From Musa acuminata AAA Group (taxonomy: Eukaryota; Streptophyta; Magnoliopsida; Zingiberales; Musaceae): a stretch of DNA of 64,000 bases. Shown piece after piece: positions 9,444 to 21,050 of the stretch. The position numbers and the translations under genes are program-made. Under the pieces are notes generated by a model, which worked only from the letters and a program-made list of their open reading frames with translations, ran no database searches and was not told where the DNA came from. The stretch lies in assembly GCF_036884655.1 (NCBI RefSeq), contig NC_088355.1:22670501-22734500 (forward strand), read 5' to 3'. Each line of letters opens with the position of its first letter. Positions within the stretch are counted from its first letter, which is position 1.

Positions 9444-10910
9444 ATGGCATCTGAGGAGGTAATCAATGCTAAATTTGAAGCCTTTGAGGCGCGAATGGAG
9501 GATAACATTCAGACGCTCTTTACCGAACTCATATTCGGCCGACCACTAAGCCCGAAGAAATCACATTAGGAAGAGAGCTTTATCCAATCGCACCAAGCCC
9601 AAAGATATGACTTCCAAGAGAGGGGAAGCTCTATGACTGACCCCAACTATCCATGCATGAGGATAAATTTTCATAGATGGGAAGAAGGAGACCCGATTGG
9701 TTGGATCTCGCACGCGGAGCGATATTTTCGGTACCACAAAACCGCGGACGCATCTATGGTGAAAATTGTAGCTATACATCTTGAAGGGGGTGCCATACAG
9801 TGGTTTGACTGGTTTGAACACACTTATAGAGTCCTTTCATGGCGACAATTCAAAGAAGGACTGTTGATCCGTTTCAGACCAACGGATTACGAGAATATTG
9901 ACGAACAACTAGCAAAGAACCGACAAACCTCCACCATTCAGGAGTACCAAACCAGGTTTGAAAGGTTATCTAATCAAACTCATTATTAGTGTCAAAAATA
10001 GCTATTGAGGACCTTTATTGAGGGCTTGAAGCCGAAGATCCGAGGAGAAGTTAAAGCATGACAACCATACACGCTTATGACAGCCATCTCTTTCGCACGA
10101 CATCAAGAGGAGCAATTGAACCATGAAGCTCGAAGGACTAGAGTCACTCCTCAACTAGCAATATTGAAGCCCTCAGCCCTCCCTACAATCGACCGAGTCC
10201 CTACACCAAAGAGGTTAACAAGAGAGGAGCTTCGGGAGCGATATACGAAGGGGTTATGTTGGCATTGCGACGAGTCGTGGAGCTGTGAGCATCGTTGTAG
10301 TAATGGGAGACTTCTTATGATTGAACCAATAGAAGAAGAGATCATTGAATATCCAGAAGAGAGCCTTGAACATGAAGAAGAAGATGCTGAAAAAGAGCCA
10401 CAACCGACCAAAGTTACGGTACATGCACTAGCCGGCTACTCAAACCCGCAAACGATGAAAGTTAGAGGCCTTCTCAAACAACAACCGATCACTGTTCTCA
10501 TCGATACAGGCAGTACTACTAACTTTCTAAATAGTAAGCATGATGTTCGGATAGCATTACCTATCGAGAATCACTACAGGTTTAATGTTAAGGTCACCGA
10601 CAGATGGATTTTGAAGTATGATCGTAGGCGCCCGCTAGTGAAACTGTTGTAGATCATGAGGCCTTACCAAGAGATAATTGCATATTTCATCCTTCTCCCT
10701 CTTAACAATCATGAGGCCATGCTTAGAATGAAATGGTTGACGACATTAGGTGATATTTCCTGGAATTTTATGAAACTAATTATGAAATTTTACAGTAAGG
10801 AGAAACAAGTGACATTGCACGGGAAATGTGGGGGCAACATAACAACAATTTAAACACAACAAATGGAGAAGGTTTTGCATAAAGCATGCAGCTGCTTTTT
10901 GGTACAACTT
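9444..10910 (+). pseudogene. gag-protease of V, broken
   Basis: The start is MASEEVINAKFEAFEARMED at 9444, with a stop at 9567-9569. The gag core resumes at 9633 (MTDPNYPCMRINFHRWEEGDP, later QWFDWFEHTYRVLSW) and stops at 9987-9989. From 10077 the frame carries the zinc knuckle CWHCDESWSCEHRC, an acidic linker and the protease with an intact VLIDTGSTTNF motif near 10495, ending at 10652. Two further pieces (10656-10853 and 10863 onwards) continue the PR-RT linker to about 10910. The products would be capsid/nucleocapsid and aspartic protease, but at least four stops or frameshifts separate the pieces. Confidence 0.8.
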
Positions 10911-12080
10911 GAGCAGCAAACTAAGGGAGAGCCAACAGAATTTGAAGATCCAAATCTACTTCCTTTACTTGCTGAATTTTCAAATATATTTGATGAACCG
11001 CGCAACCTACCTCTTACCCGTCAGCATGGTCATTGTGTAACGATTCTTCCAGGCAAATCTTCGGCAAATGCGTAGCCATATCAGTATCCACATCTCCAGA
11101 AGGATAAAATAGAAAGGATTATAAAAGAGATGCTCAAAACAGGAGTTATTCGGCCAAGTTGCAACCTCGACTTTTCACCAGTGCTACTTGTGCGTAAGAA
11201 GGACGGAACAAGGCGATTATGTGTTGATTACCAAGCTCTCAATGGCATAACCATCAAGGATAAATACCCTATTCTAGTAGTAGATGAGTTGCTAAGGGAG
11301 CACAAATCTTCATAAAGCTGGACCTTCAATCCGGGTATCATCAAATATGAGTATGCGAAGAAGACATACTGAAAACCACCTTTTGGGCACACAACAACTA
11401 CTATGAATTTTTGCTTTCTTCAAAAGAAGGTGGAATATCTTGGGCATATCATATCAGAGGAAGGTGTGGCAGAAGACCCCTTCAAAATTGGAGCAATGCA
11501 AAACTGGCTAACCCCGAGGAACATAAAATTGCTACATGGCTTTTTGGGCTTATCAGGCTACTACTGCAAGTTCGTGAAAAACTATGGAGAGATCAGTGCA
11601 CCACTTACTTCCTTACTGAAAAAAGATGTCTTCCAATGGTCGAACAGAGCCTCCGCTGCCTTTGACAAACTTAAGGCAGCCATGACGACGACGCTAGTAC
11701 TAACACTACTAGATTTCAACCGACCCTTCATTATTGAGGCCGACACATCTGGAGTCGGAATTGGAGCCATTCTCATGCAAGATGGTCGACCACTCACATA
11801 CACTAGCAAGGCATTATCTCCCTCCCATCAAAATAAGTGAACATATGATAAGGAGATGCTCACCATTGTGTGCGCAGCAACGAGGTGGAGATCTTACTTG
11901 ATTGGCCGACGATTTGAAATTAAAACCGACCATAAGGGCCTCAAGTACTTTTTGGAGCAAAAAATATCATCCCCTGAATAGCAAAAATGGGTAACAAAAC
12001 TTCTTTGATTTGATTATGAAATAAATTACAAAAAGGGGAAAGAGAATGTTTTTGTAGATGCGCTTTCGCAGCTACCCAAG
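10911..12080 (+). pseudogene. Reverse transcriptase-RNase H of V, catalytic loop deleted
   Basis: The N-terminal RT motifs are present: VIRPSCNLDFSPVLLVRKKDGT and RRLCVDYQALNGITIKDKYP (11130-11300). At about 11400-11410 the text jumps from the region before the polymerase palm (YYEF) directly to CFLQKKVEYLGHIISEEG, so the part that should hold the paired aspartates (DD) is gone. RNase H follows with FIIEADTSGVGIGAILMQD (first catalytic D), LTYTSKALSP, a stop at 11838-11840, then EMLTIVCAATRWRSYL and KTDHKGLKYFLEQ, ending near KGKENVFVDALSQLPK. The enzyme would copy the element's RNA; this version cannot. Confidence 0.8.
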
Positions 12081-12596
12081 CAAGTTGGCGTTTCGGTCGT
12101 TTCACTTCCGACTAACGACTTTCTTAAGGATATTAAGATGGAATGGAAGGAAGATTCAGAGACTAGTAAGATTATAAAAAAATTGGAGGAAGCACCAAGC
12201 CCCATGGCTCATTACAATTGGGACTCAAAAGAATTACACTATAACAGATGCATTGTGCTTATGATAAATTCTACTTGCATCTTCACAAGCAGATTTTGGA
12301 CAAAGTTATTCCATATGTAGGGTACTAAATTCAAAAGGAGTATGGCATATCACCCACAAACCGATGGCCAGGCGGAAGTTGTAAATAGGTGCTTGGAGAT
12401 AACCCAAAGCCACCTACCAAATATGACTACCCAAGGAGAACTTCTTACTCGGCCAAGTGCCAATATTGATCGACGGATCGTGACTCGACGACAACGATCC
12501 ACTAATGAATTGCTAATACAGTGGGCAAACCTACTAATAGAAGATGTCACTTGGGAGAACTATGATGACTTGAAGATCAATTCTCAAAATTCATGA
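12081..12596 (+). pseudogene. Integrase remnant and chromodomain of V
   Basis: After the RNase H end the sequence goes through a spacer (WKEDSETSKIIKKLEEA) to HYNWDSKELHYNRCIVLMIN and then jumps into the late catalytic core, STCIFTSRFWTKLF, MAYHPQTDGQAEVVNRCLE. The HHCC zinc domain and the first catalytic aspartates are deleted. Another deletion removes the integrase C-terminus before the chromodomain (ELLIQWANLLIEDVTWENYDDL). The stop is at 12594-12596. The chromodomain shows that the family is a chromovirus. Confidence 0.75.
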
Positions 12597-12624
12597 ATCG
12601 TCAGCCTCGAGGACAAGACTGATT

Positions 12625-12639
12625 TGAAGAGGGCGGGTT
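12625..12639 (+). other. Polypurine tract of V
   Basis: The purine-rich tgaagagggcgggtt immediately precedes the 3' LTR start at 12640, as expected for the plus-strand primer. Confidence 0.75.
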
Positions 12640-12972
12640 TGTTAGGACTCTAGCTAGGAGAGTCCTAATTGTGAGGGACATTCATATAAAACCTACCTAA
12701 GCCGACCCCTATTAAAGAGGTGAAGTGGCCGGCTAGGGTTAGGAGGTTATTTCTTAGAGAAGAATAAGGAGTTGTAAAAGAATAGGAGTCTTGAGTAGGA
12801 GTCCTATTAGGAGTTGGTTAGGTGTAGGAGTCTTGAATAGGAGTCCTATTAGGAGTTGGTTAGAAGTATGAGTCTTTTCTGCAGCCTTTGAGCAGCAACT
12901 TGGAGGGAGGAACCCCTATAGAGTTCCAAGGAGGCTGATCCTCTAAAGAGATCAACCCCAAGTTTAGAATCT
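12640..12972 (+). mobile_element. 3' LTR of V, truncated and without TATA box
   Basis: It starts TGTTAGGACTCTAGC. Compared with the 7517-7952 LTR it lacks about 95 bp around 12870-12885 (a gtatgagtct end joined to tttctgcagcc), including the TATA box. It ends early at aagtttagaatct, followed by R1 sequence instead of the final gcaagggttctaaca. Confidence 0.8.
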
Positions 12973-14473
12973 TCAAATTCTATTGGCTATCCCTTAGTTT
13001 ACTGCTCAAGTTGTACCAAAAATATGCTGCTTGCTTTATGCAAAACCTTCTCCATTTGTTGTGTGCAAATCGTCGTTACGTCGCCCCCATGTTTCCCGTT
13101 CAGTATCACCTGTTTCTCCTTACTGTAAAATTTCATAATTAGTTGCATAAAATTTCAAGAAATATCACCTAATGTCGTCAACCATTTAATTATGAGCATG
13201 GCCTCATGATCATCAAGAGGGAGAAGGAAGAGATTTGCAATAATCTCTTGTTAAGGCCTCATGATCAGCAACAGTTTTACTTGCGGGCGCCTACGATTAT
13301 ACTTCAAAATCCATCCATCGGCGACCTTAACGTCAAACCTGCTGTAATTCTCGATAGGTAAGACCATCTAGATAGTAACCTTACTATTTACAAAGTTATT
13401 AGTACTGCTCGTGTCGATGAGAATAGTGATCGGTTGTCGTTTGAGAAGGCCTCTAACTTTCATCGTTTGCGGGTTTGAGTAGCCGACTATTGTATGTACT
13501 GTAACTTCGGTCGGTTGTGGCTCTTCTTCTACATCTTCTTCTTCATGTTCAAGGCTCTCTTCTGGATGTTCAATGACCTCTTCTTCTATTGGTTCAATCA
13601 TAAGAAGTCTCCCTTTCCTACAGCGATGCTCACGGCTCCACGGCTCGTCACAATGCCAACATAACCCCTTTACATATCGCTCCTGAAGCTCTTCTTTTGT
13701 TAACATCTTTGGTGTAGGGAATTGGTCGACAGTAGGGGGGGCTGAGGGCTTTAATATTGCTGGTTGAGAAGTGACCTTAGTCCTCCGAGCTTCATGGTTC
13801 AATTGCTCCTCTTGATGTCGAGCGAAAGAGATGGCTGCCATAAGCGTGTACGGTTGTCGTGCTTTAACTTCTCCTTGAATCTCCGGCTTCAAGCCCTCAA
13901 TGAAGGTCCTCAATAGCTATTTTTGAGACCAATCATGAGTTTGATTAGATAACCTTTCAAACCTGGTTTGGTACTCCTGAATGGTGGAGGTTTGTCGAAT
14001 CTTTGCTAGTTGTCCGTCAATATTCTCGTAATCAATTGGTCTAAGTGGATCAGCAGTCCTTCTTTGAATTGTCGTCATGAAAGGACTCCATAAGTATGTT
14101 CAAACCTGTCAAACCACTGTTTAGCATCATCTTCAAGATGTATAGCTGCAATTTTCACCATAGTTGCATCCGCGGTTTTGTGGTACCTAAAATATCGCTT
14201 CGCGCGCGAGATCCAATCAATCGGGTCTCCTTCTTCCCATCTAGGGAAGTCCACTCTCATGCATGGATAGTTGGGGTTGGTCATAGAGCTTCCCCTCTCT
14301 TGGAAGTCATATCTTCGGGCTTGTTACGATTGGGCAAAGCTCTCTCCTTGATGTGATTTCTTCGGGCTTAGTGGTCGGCCCAATCTGAGTTCGGTAAAGA
14401 GCATCCGAATCTTATCCTCCATTCACGCATCGAAGGCTTCGAATTTAGCTTTGATTACCTCCTCAGATGCCAT
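12973..14473 (-). pseudogene. gag-protease of R1 (minus), broken
   Basis: The start is at 14473 in the family's MAS(E/K)EV context. The gag core is readable at 14075-14284 (NPNYPCMRVDFPRWEEGDP, QWFDRFEHTYGVLS). The zinc knuckle CWHCDEPWSREHRC and protease are at 13368-13913. The protease motif reads LIDTSST, so the active-site DTG is DTS. Several stops and frameshifts separate these parts, and the sequence ends at the V junction (12972/12973) in the linker after FLVQL. Functionally it equals the U gag-PR; it is the right-hand piece of the element whose RT start lies at 7254-7516. Confidence 0.8.
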
Positions 14474-14783
14474 AGTATAAGCCGTCAAATCGGTGATATT
14501 AAGATATCTCTTTTGTTGTCGGGTTAAGGGCATGTATTGGTTGAGAGAGGTGATGGTCGAATGGGCTGGTGGATTGGTGGATGTAGGCTATGGTTTAGAC
14601 TTGTTTTGTGGCTATTTTGGGTGCAGTTTGAGGGTGTGATTTGGTGGAGTTTTAGGGCTGTAGATGAATGTTTTGGATCTGTGGTAGATGGTAGCAAAGG
14701 TTTGATAGAAATCAGTGGAAGATGCAGCAAGTATGTTCTGTCTTGTAAGAGTAGAATTATCGTCGAAGAAACAACGGTTTCTC
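14474..14783 (-). other. Partial leader of R1
   Basis: It is homologous to the U leader (4651-4965 region) and is cut at ggtttctc/tcttttttgata by a LINE 3' end. The R1 5' LTR is not found in this window. Confidence 0.65.
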
Positions 14784-15230
14784 TCTTTTTTGATAAATAA
14801 AAGTAAAATGATTTTGTGTAAAGTTTCTACAAATAGCTTTGTCTATACAAGTTATAGACGAAGCTAGGTAACTCATAGAGTACTCATACGGTAGTTATGA
14901 CTAAATATGCTGTAGACTATAACTCTTAATTGTGGCCAACTAATAAAATTTAAAGTCCAGATATGCCAAGATTTCCTATGGGTATAGCTTTTGATATCAT
15001 GCCCAAGATCTTTAGCTAATAGCAAAATTGAATTTGATAAAAATAACTTTTTCTCTCTGTGGAAGGTGCTCTATTTTGAGATCATTTTCCATACATGATC
15101 TTAAGTCTCTAATAATCCCTATCAAGAGCTGAGCATTGTTTGTGTGTTGACACTCAAAAATTCTACTACATCTTTGCTTCCACATCCACTAAATAGCGCA
15201 TCTGAATATAACCTTTGTCAATTGTGTAAG
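14784..15230 (-). mobile_element. 5'-truncated LINE 3' end, copy 2
   Basis: On the minus strand this is the last part of the LINE ORF2 (FEIAFSCR-like tail region, IRDLRSCMEN-type sequence) and the 3' UTR, ending in a short A run abutting R1. Its upper end meets the poly(T), i.e. poly(A), of the next LINE copy at about 15231. It resembles 15245-15690 closely in sequence and order. Confidence 0.65.
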
Positions 15231-15239
15231 AGGCCCTTT

Positions 15240-16721
15240 TTTTTTTTTTAAGTAAAAATAAATTGATTATGTGTAAAAGTTTCTACAAATAGCTTTATCT
15301 ATACAAGTCATAGACAAAGCCAAGTAACTCATAAAGTGCGAATGCGATAGTTATGACTATACATGTTGTATACTATAACTCCTAATTATAGTCAACATAG
15401 AAAATGTTTATCCAGATATATCAAAACTACTAGTGGGTACATAATTTGGCATCATTCCCAAGATCTTTAGCTAATAGCAAAATTAAATTTGATAAAAATA
15501 TCTTTTTCTCTTCGGGTAAAGTGCTCTGTTTTGAGTTCTTGCTCCATATAGGATCTTGAGTCTCTAATAATCTCTTTCAAGAGTTGAGCATTGTTTGTGT
15601 GTTGACATTCAAAGATTCTATTACATCTCTCCTTCCACATCCACTAAATAGCGCATCTGAAAGTAACCTTTGCTAGTTGTGTGAGAGGTCCTTTTCTTGA
15701 GAAACATTGCATGAGGTCGCCTAGTTCTTGGTGCAAGTTTGGTTGCGGTAGTCTATTGAGTTCAAACCGCTGGAGAATCTCCTTTTGATCCCTCTTCTTT
15801 TCATATTGTCTATTGTAGGTAGTTTATTCAGAAAGGCCTGCCATGTACATAAGGAATGTCTTTGTGATCCCGACCGATCCTATGTCCAATTGCTTGGGAG
15901 CCACTTGTTATTTCTTTGCCTAATTTGATTCCATGCGGATGTGGCACTAAATTTACCATTGTCATGAAGCCAAATAAGTACATCTGAAGGGTTGTTCTTG
16001 ATTGAAATAGCTATGATAGTCGGCCAAAGTGATAACATTTCAGGAGAAATAGGAGTAGGGAGACACCAGGTACCATTAGCAATGAACTCGGAAACCTTCC
16101 AATCTTTGGGATCCCCAATGTCATTTCGTATTCTATCACCATATAATTGAAATATACTTTTCCCATTCACCCAAGGATCATACCACATATTGGTATTAGT
16201 TCCAGTAGAGATTGCATAAGAAATGTGTTTGATTAGCCAATTCCTTGCCTTTAAAATTCCTTTCCAAGCTGCAGAGTGGTATGTTCTTGTTAAAATTTCC
16301 CAATTTGATTCCTTTGAAAGATACCTAGCAGAAACCTATTGTGACCATAAGAAACATTTGTTTTGCAAAAGGTCCCATAATTGCTTTACTAAACATTCTT
16401 TATTCCAATCTCTAGTATTTCTCAAGTTCCGCCCCGGTCATCTTTCGATTTGTAGATGCTGTCCCAATTTACCATATGCATTGTCTAATCATTTGTGCCA
16501 TTCCAGAAGAAGTTTATTAATAATCGTTCAAAATCTTGGAGAAGTCCAATAGGCAGAAGAAATGCATTAGACCAATATATAGAGTAAGAGTACAACACCG
16601 AACTGATGAGTTCAAGTCGTCCTGCTTTTGAAGAAGCCTATTTTTCCAAGAGGAAATTATATTCTTTATTTTTTGCAGGATAGGCTGACAGTGGGTTTTG
16701 TGAATGCCAATGGATATGAGT
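15240..16721 (-). pseudogene. LINE ORF2 C-terminal part (post-RT region)
   Basis: The clearest frame is 15880-16188 on minus: MWYDPWVNGKSIFQLYGDRI, then WKVSEFIANGTWCLP and FSATSAWNQIRQRNN, a block typical of plant LINE ORF2 between RT and the terminal zinc-binding motif. Upstream, 16560-16721 gives PILQKIKNIISSWKNRLLSKAGR-like sequence in broken frames. The part near 15640-15740 matches the zinc-motif region of the plus-strand fragment at 6668-6900. Frameshifts are frequent. The 3' UTR lies at about 15250-15480. Confidence 0.75.
16717..16721. repeat. Left target-site duplication of T1 (TGAGT)
   Basis: TGAGT occurs here and again at 27405-27409, directly flanking the T1 LTR ends. Confidence 0.85.
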
Positions 16722-17403
16722 TGTCACGCCCCTCAAAATATCCATGATTTTTAAAATTTTCATCGCAGACCAATCCAGGATCCAAACTAACGTTTGAGGA
16801 CACTGAAAAGCATTCAATCAAATTCACATCCATAAAACCTGTGCATTTTAAAATCATATATCACATCACTCGATAATTCACATTTATGGCAACCCAAGCC
16901 AACTTGACAAACATGAACAACATTTATAAATCCACAAGCAAAATAAATTATACAATAAGAACTCCAACTATTCACCACAAGTTCATATCATCATAAATTA
17001 GGCTTAATATCTCGAAATTCCAAATAAGAGAGATCTTCTAACACTTTTACATAGTATATCCATTTCGATTCATCAACAACATTTCATTATATACAAAATA
17101 TGCTTATACAACAATAACATAACAACCAACAAGACTTGCCCATAATTCTGAATAGCTATCCACTGCCTCAGCCCAAATCAAACATCTCGAAGAGTGACAC
17201 GCTGACCTGAAAGATTTATATAACAACGGAGTGAGCCAAAAACGGCTCAGCAAGTGACAAAACATATTCAAAACAAAAGGAACGGTTTCAAACGAGTAAG
17301 GTATCATAATGTAAGGCAGAATACAAGAATTCTCACGGATACCATCTCATTAGATACAAAATCATATGTATCAGGTCATTCAAAACATATTTGATTCATA
17401 ACC

Positions 17404-17700
17404 AATGGAGCATAGAGTAATTGGAGCATATCAATGGCAGATAGGACATTTTGGAACATATCAGTTCATAGCAAATGGAGCACAGAGTAATTGGAGCATA
17501 TCAATGGCAGATAGGACATTTCAGAACATATCAGTTCATAGCAAATGGAGCACAGAGTAATTGGTGCATATCAATGGCAGATAGGACAATTCAGAACATA
17601 TCAGTTCATAGCAAATGGAGCACAGAGTAATTGGAGCATATCAATGGCGTATGAAATGTTCCGGAGCATATCAACGACATATGGAACATTTCGAAACATA
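17404..17700. repeat. 70-bp tandem repeat in T1 LTR
   Basis: Units begin aatggagca.agagtaattgg at 17404, 17474, 17544 and 17614, an exact 70-bp period. The other T1 LTR has four units (23527 on) and T3 has five (40962, 41032, 41102, 41172, 41242). Confidence 0.85.
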
Positions 17701-19439
17701 TCAACAGTGGATGAAACATTTCAGAGCATATCAACAACAAATACCGTACAAAAGCTCAAACGTCGTCTTTGACGTTGCAAACATATAAATCTTATCCAAA
17801 GCATGTACAGAAACACATAACCAAAGCTCTGGATATCATATCAAACATACAGAAGGTGTAGTGGGATCTCAGTCAGAATGTGATTCATCCATTTCTGAAT
17901 GACCACCTGACAAAAGTCTCCCACGTCTGGGAGCTCCATCCACCCACGTCTAGGTGAAGTCAAAGGGGGCCGGCAGAGCATCGCAGGCTCTAATCACATA
18001 CCTACAAAGCAGGCAACAAGCGCATACCCTTTACCATTTCTGGCAAAGGTTCAGAATATCCCACATAATGGGACCCCACAAAGCGGGCAAATAGCGCATA
18101 CCCTTTACCATTTCTGGCAAATGTCCAGACAATCCCACACACCAGAGTACAAAATGGCAGTTTCAACAATAAGTAGCATATATTAGAAGCACATGCGGAA
18201 CAACAAAACGTACATGTACCTTTTCAAGACAATACGAAACAAAGAACAAATCTCTCACAAATGTATTCAGATTTGCAATGAAATGAAAACAAGAGTGTAC
18301 AGGGTTTCCAAGCAATCATATTTAGCTCAATTCCAATAAGAAGGTTAGACAAATTCAAATATCCAAAGGAAATGAAACTAGAATAGGCACACATCGAAAG
18401 AAAATGCGGAATCATGGGTTATACATGTGCCTATAGAAGTCAATACGATATAGCTTAGACGTTACATAATAGTTTTCAAGAATGCAAATAACTTTAAGGA
18501 TAAGAGCATATAAGAATTCAGAGCAGTATTATAAAGCTTAATTGAATAAGAAAGCTAAAGGATATCAATTTCCAAAGGAATGAAATCAGAATATTAGAAA
18601 TCGACCAAAGCTCGATTTCTGGCAGAATACAAGAGGCACATTGAACAAATGATTCAAACTATCAATCATGCTCCAATTGACTTAGAAATATATCATTGGA
18701 TTATACTTTCAGATAAGACAGGCTTCATATGAATTGAACTGTCCAATAGAGAGAGTTACAAATAATTTGGTAAACAAGGGTCGTAGAACAAAATCTCTGT
18801 TTGGCAGAATTCATAATGTCAGATTCAACAAATAACTGGGCAGGTGTTTGGATTCCAAATCTTTCAATCCATATATCAAAAGAAAGATCTATGAGTCTGG
18901 TTTCCAAAGAAATAAGCTTTGAGTAAATCAATGTTTGCAACAGGGACTTATAAGCAGTTCAGTATCAAAAGGTCAGAAATTACGATCCCTGTTTTGCAGA
19001 ATCTGTAGGCTCATTTGAAACAGAAGTTTGGGCAGACAAACTTACTCGAAATTCTTAAAATAAGCTATCAAAACAAAGGTTTATGAGTCTATATTCTGAT
19101 CAAATAAGTTTTGTCCAAATCAGAGGTCAATACATGAAGTTATAATCATAACAAGGATGAAAGGTCAGAATCTTAGAAGTTGCACAGATTCGGATCGATA
19201 TGTCTAAACAAGAGATATATCAAATGCAAGGCTAGAACAATTCAAGTTCCACATATTCAAATCAAATGTAGAGATCAAATTACAGTAAGGAAAGATCAGG
19301 ATACTTGCAATAGGAATGATTAGAACAATTATAGAAGGAACGAATCGGGAACTTGCAATAAGAAATATCAAAGCAATTATAGGAGAAACGATCAGGGAAC
19401 TTGCCTTTCAAAGATTTCGATCCGAAGATCCAAAGAAGG

Positions 19440-21050
19440 TGCTAGCCCAAATCCTTCTACTTTTCCTCCGTGTCCTCTCTCTGTTTCGTTTTGTGCTCCC
19501 GTTTTCTTCCTTTCTTCGCAACTACACCACGTGTCGAATATCGAGGCACAATCACCTGCTCTCTCTTAATCTCATTCCTTCTTTTTCTTTCCCAAACGTA
19601 GCTGCCACAGCCGTCGCTGCTACCGCTGGCACAATCGCAGCCCCTTTCACCGCACTACCTTCCTTCCTCCTCTTCTTTCGCAGACACAGCTGCTGCATAC
19701 GCAGTCGCTGCCGCTGTGGCCGCAATCCCTTCCGCAGCCCCTTTTTTTTTTCCCCTTTCCTTTCTTTTCTCTCCCAGCTGCAACTGCCGCAGTCGTAGTC
19801 GCAGTTGCAACCATGGCCGCAGCCACCACAACCGCAGTCTCTTCTTCCTCCGCTGCTCTATTTCCTCTCCTTCTCTTCCAACTGCAGCTGCCACTGCCGC
19901 AGCTGCCACCCCTTCTCCTCTTCCTCTCTTCTTCCTCTCCTCCCCTTTCTCTTCTTCTTCCTTTCCTTCTCTTCTTTCCCAGCTGCATTGCTGCAGTCGC
20001 AGCCTCAGCCACGGCCGCAGCCTCTTCTTCCTCCCCTACTCATCTTCCTCTCCTTCCCTCTTCCAACTACAGCTGCCATCGCAGCAGCCGCAGCCCCTTC
20101 TCTTCCCCTTCTCTTCTTCCTCCCCTTCCCTTCTTCCTTCCTCTTCCTCTTTCCCTGCCACAGCTGCAGCTGCCACAGCCGCAGCTACTTCTTTCCCTTC
20201 TCCTCTTCCTCCTCCTTCCTTTCTTCTTCTTCTCTTCTTCTCCTTCCTCCCCTTCTTCTCCCCGACGAACAGCACCTCCTTTCCTCTATTTCCTCCTGCA
20301 GGAAACAGAGGTGCCGCCTCTTCACCCACTTCTACTTCTTCTCTTCTTCCTCACAATCTCTTCCTCTCCTTCTCTTCCAGCTGCAGCTTCCACCGCCGCA
20401 GCCGCAGCTCCTCCTTCCCCTTCTCTTCTTCTCCTCTTCTTCTTCCCTCCTCCTCCCCGGCGTCACACACACCCTCTCCTCTGTTTCCTCTGCAGGAAAC
20501 AGAGGTATCACAACCTCTTCTCTTGCTTCCTCTTCTTCTTCTCTTCCTCTTCTCCTTCCTCTCCTCTTCGAATGCCCCACACCTCACCTTTGTTTCCACC
20601 TGCTGGAAACAGAGGTGCTGCAGCCCTAGCTGCTGCCACCTCTCGCTCCTCTCCCTCTTCCCTCTCTTTTCCCTTTCTTCTCCTTCTCTTCTTCTCCTCT
20701 TCCCTTTTCCTCTCCAACGCCACACACCTCCTCGCTGCAGCCCTGCTGGAGCTATCCTCCTCTCTTCTTCTTCTTCTTCTTCTTCTTCTTCTTCTTCTTC
20801 TCTTCTCCTCCCCAACGCCCCACACATACTCTCCTCTGTTTCCACCTGCGGGAAACAGAGGTGCAGCAGCCCTAGCTGCTGCTACTGCCTCTCCCTCTCC
20901 TCTCCATCTTCCTTCTCTTCTTCTTCTTCTTCTTTTCTTCTCTTCTCCCTCTTCCTCCTCTCTTCTTTTCCCTCTTCTTCTTCTTTCTTCTCTCCTCACG
21001 CCCCACCGCTCCTCTCTGTTTCTCGAAGAAACAGAGAGTGCGTGGGAGGC
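19440..21050. repeat. Pyrimidine-rich tract (CTT/CCT/GCAGC) with five hairpins
   Basis: Some 1.6 kb on plus is almost all C and T in short irregular units (ttcttc, cctctcctt) interspersed with gccgcagctgc-type motifs. Five near-perfect palindromes of the form CCTCTGTTTCC-spacer-GGAAACAGAGG lie at 20283-20311, 20478-20505, 20587-20615, 20833-20861 and 21012-21038. In the element's sense it is a GA-rich tract near the LTR start. Open frames across it (Ser/Leu/Pro or Arg/Glu/Lys only) exist in several frames at once and are not genes. Confidence 0.8.

Larger units (their letters stand above)
7966..12972 (+). mobile_element. Element V: decayed Ty3/gypsy chromovirus, plus strand, inserted in R1
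   Basis: The order is 5' LTR, leader, gag, PR, RT, RNase H, integrase remnant, chromodomain, PPT, truncated 3' LTR. It interrupts the minus-strand element R1 of its own family: R1 breaks off at 7516 and resumes at 12973. About 13-15 bp of target and the last 20 or so bp of the 3' LTR are missing at the right junction, so no TSD can be read. Its polyprotein has many stops and three internal deletions. Confidence 0.8.
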
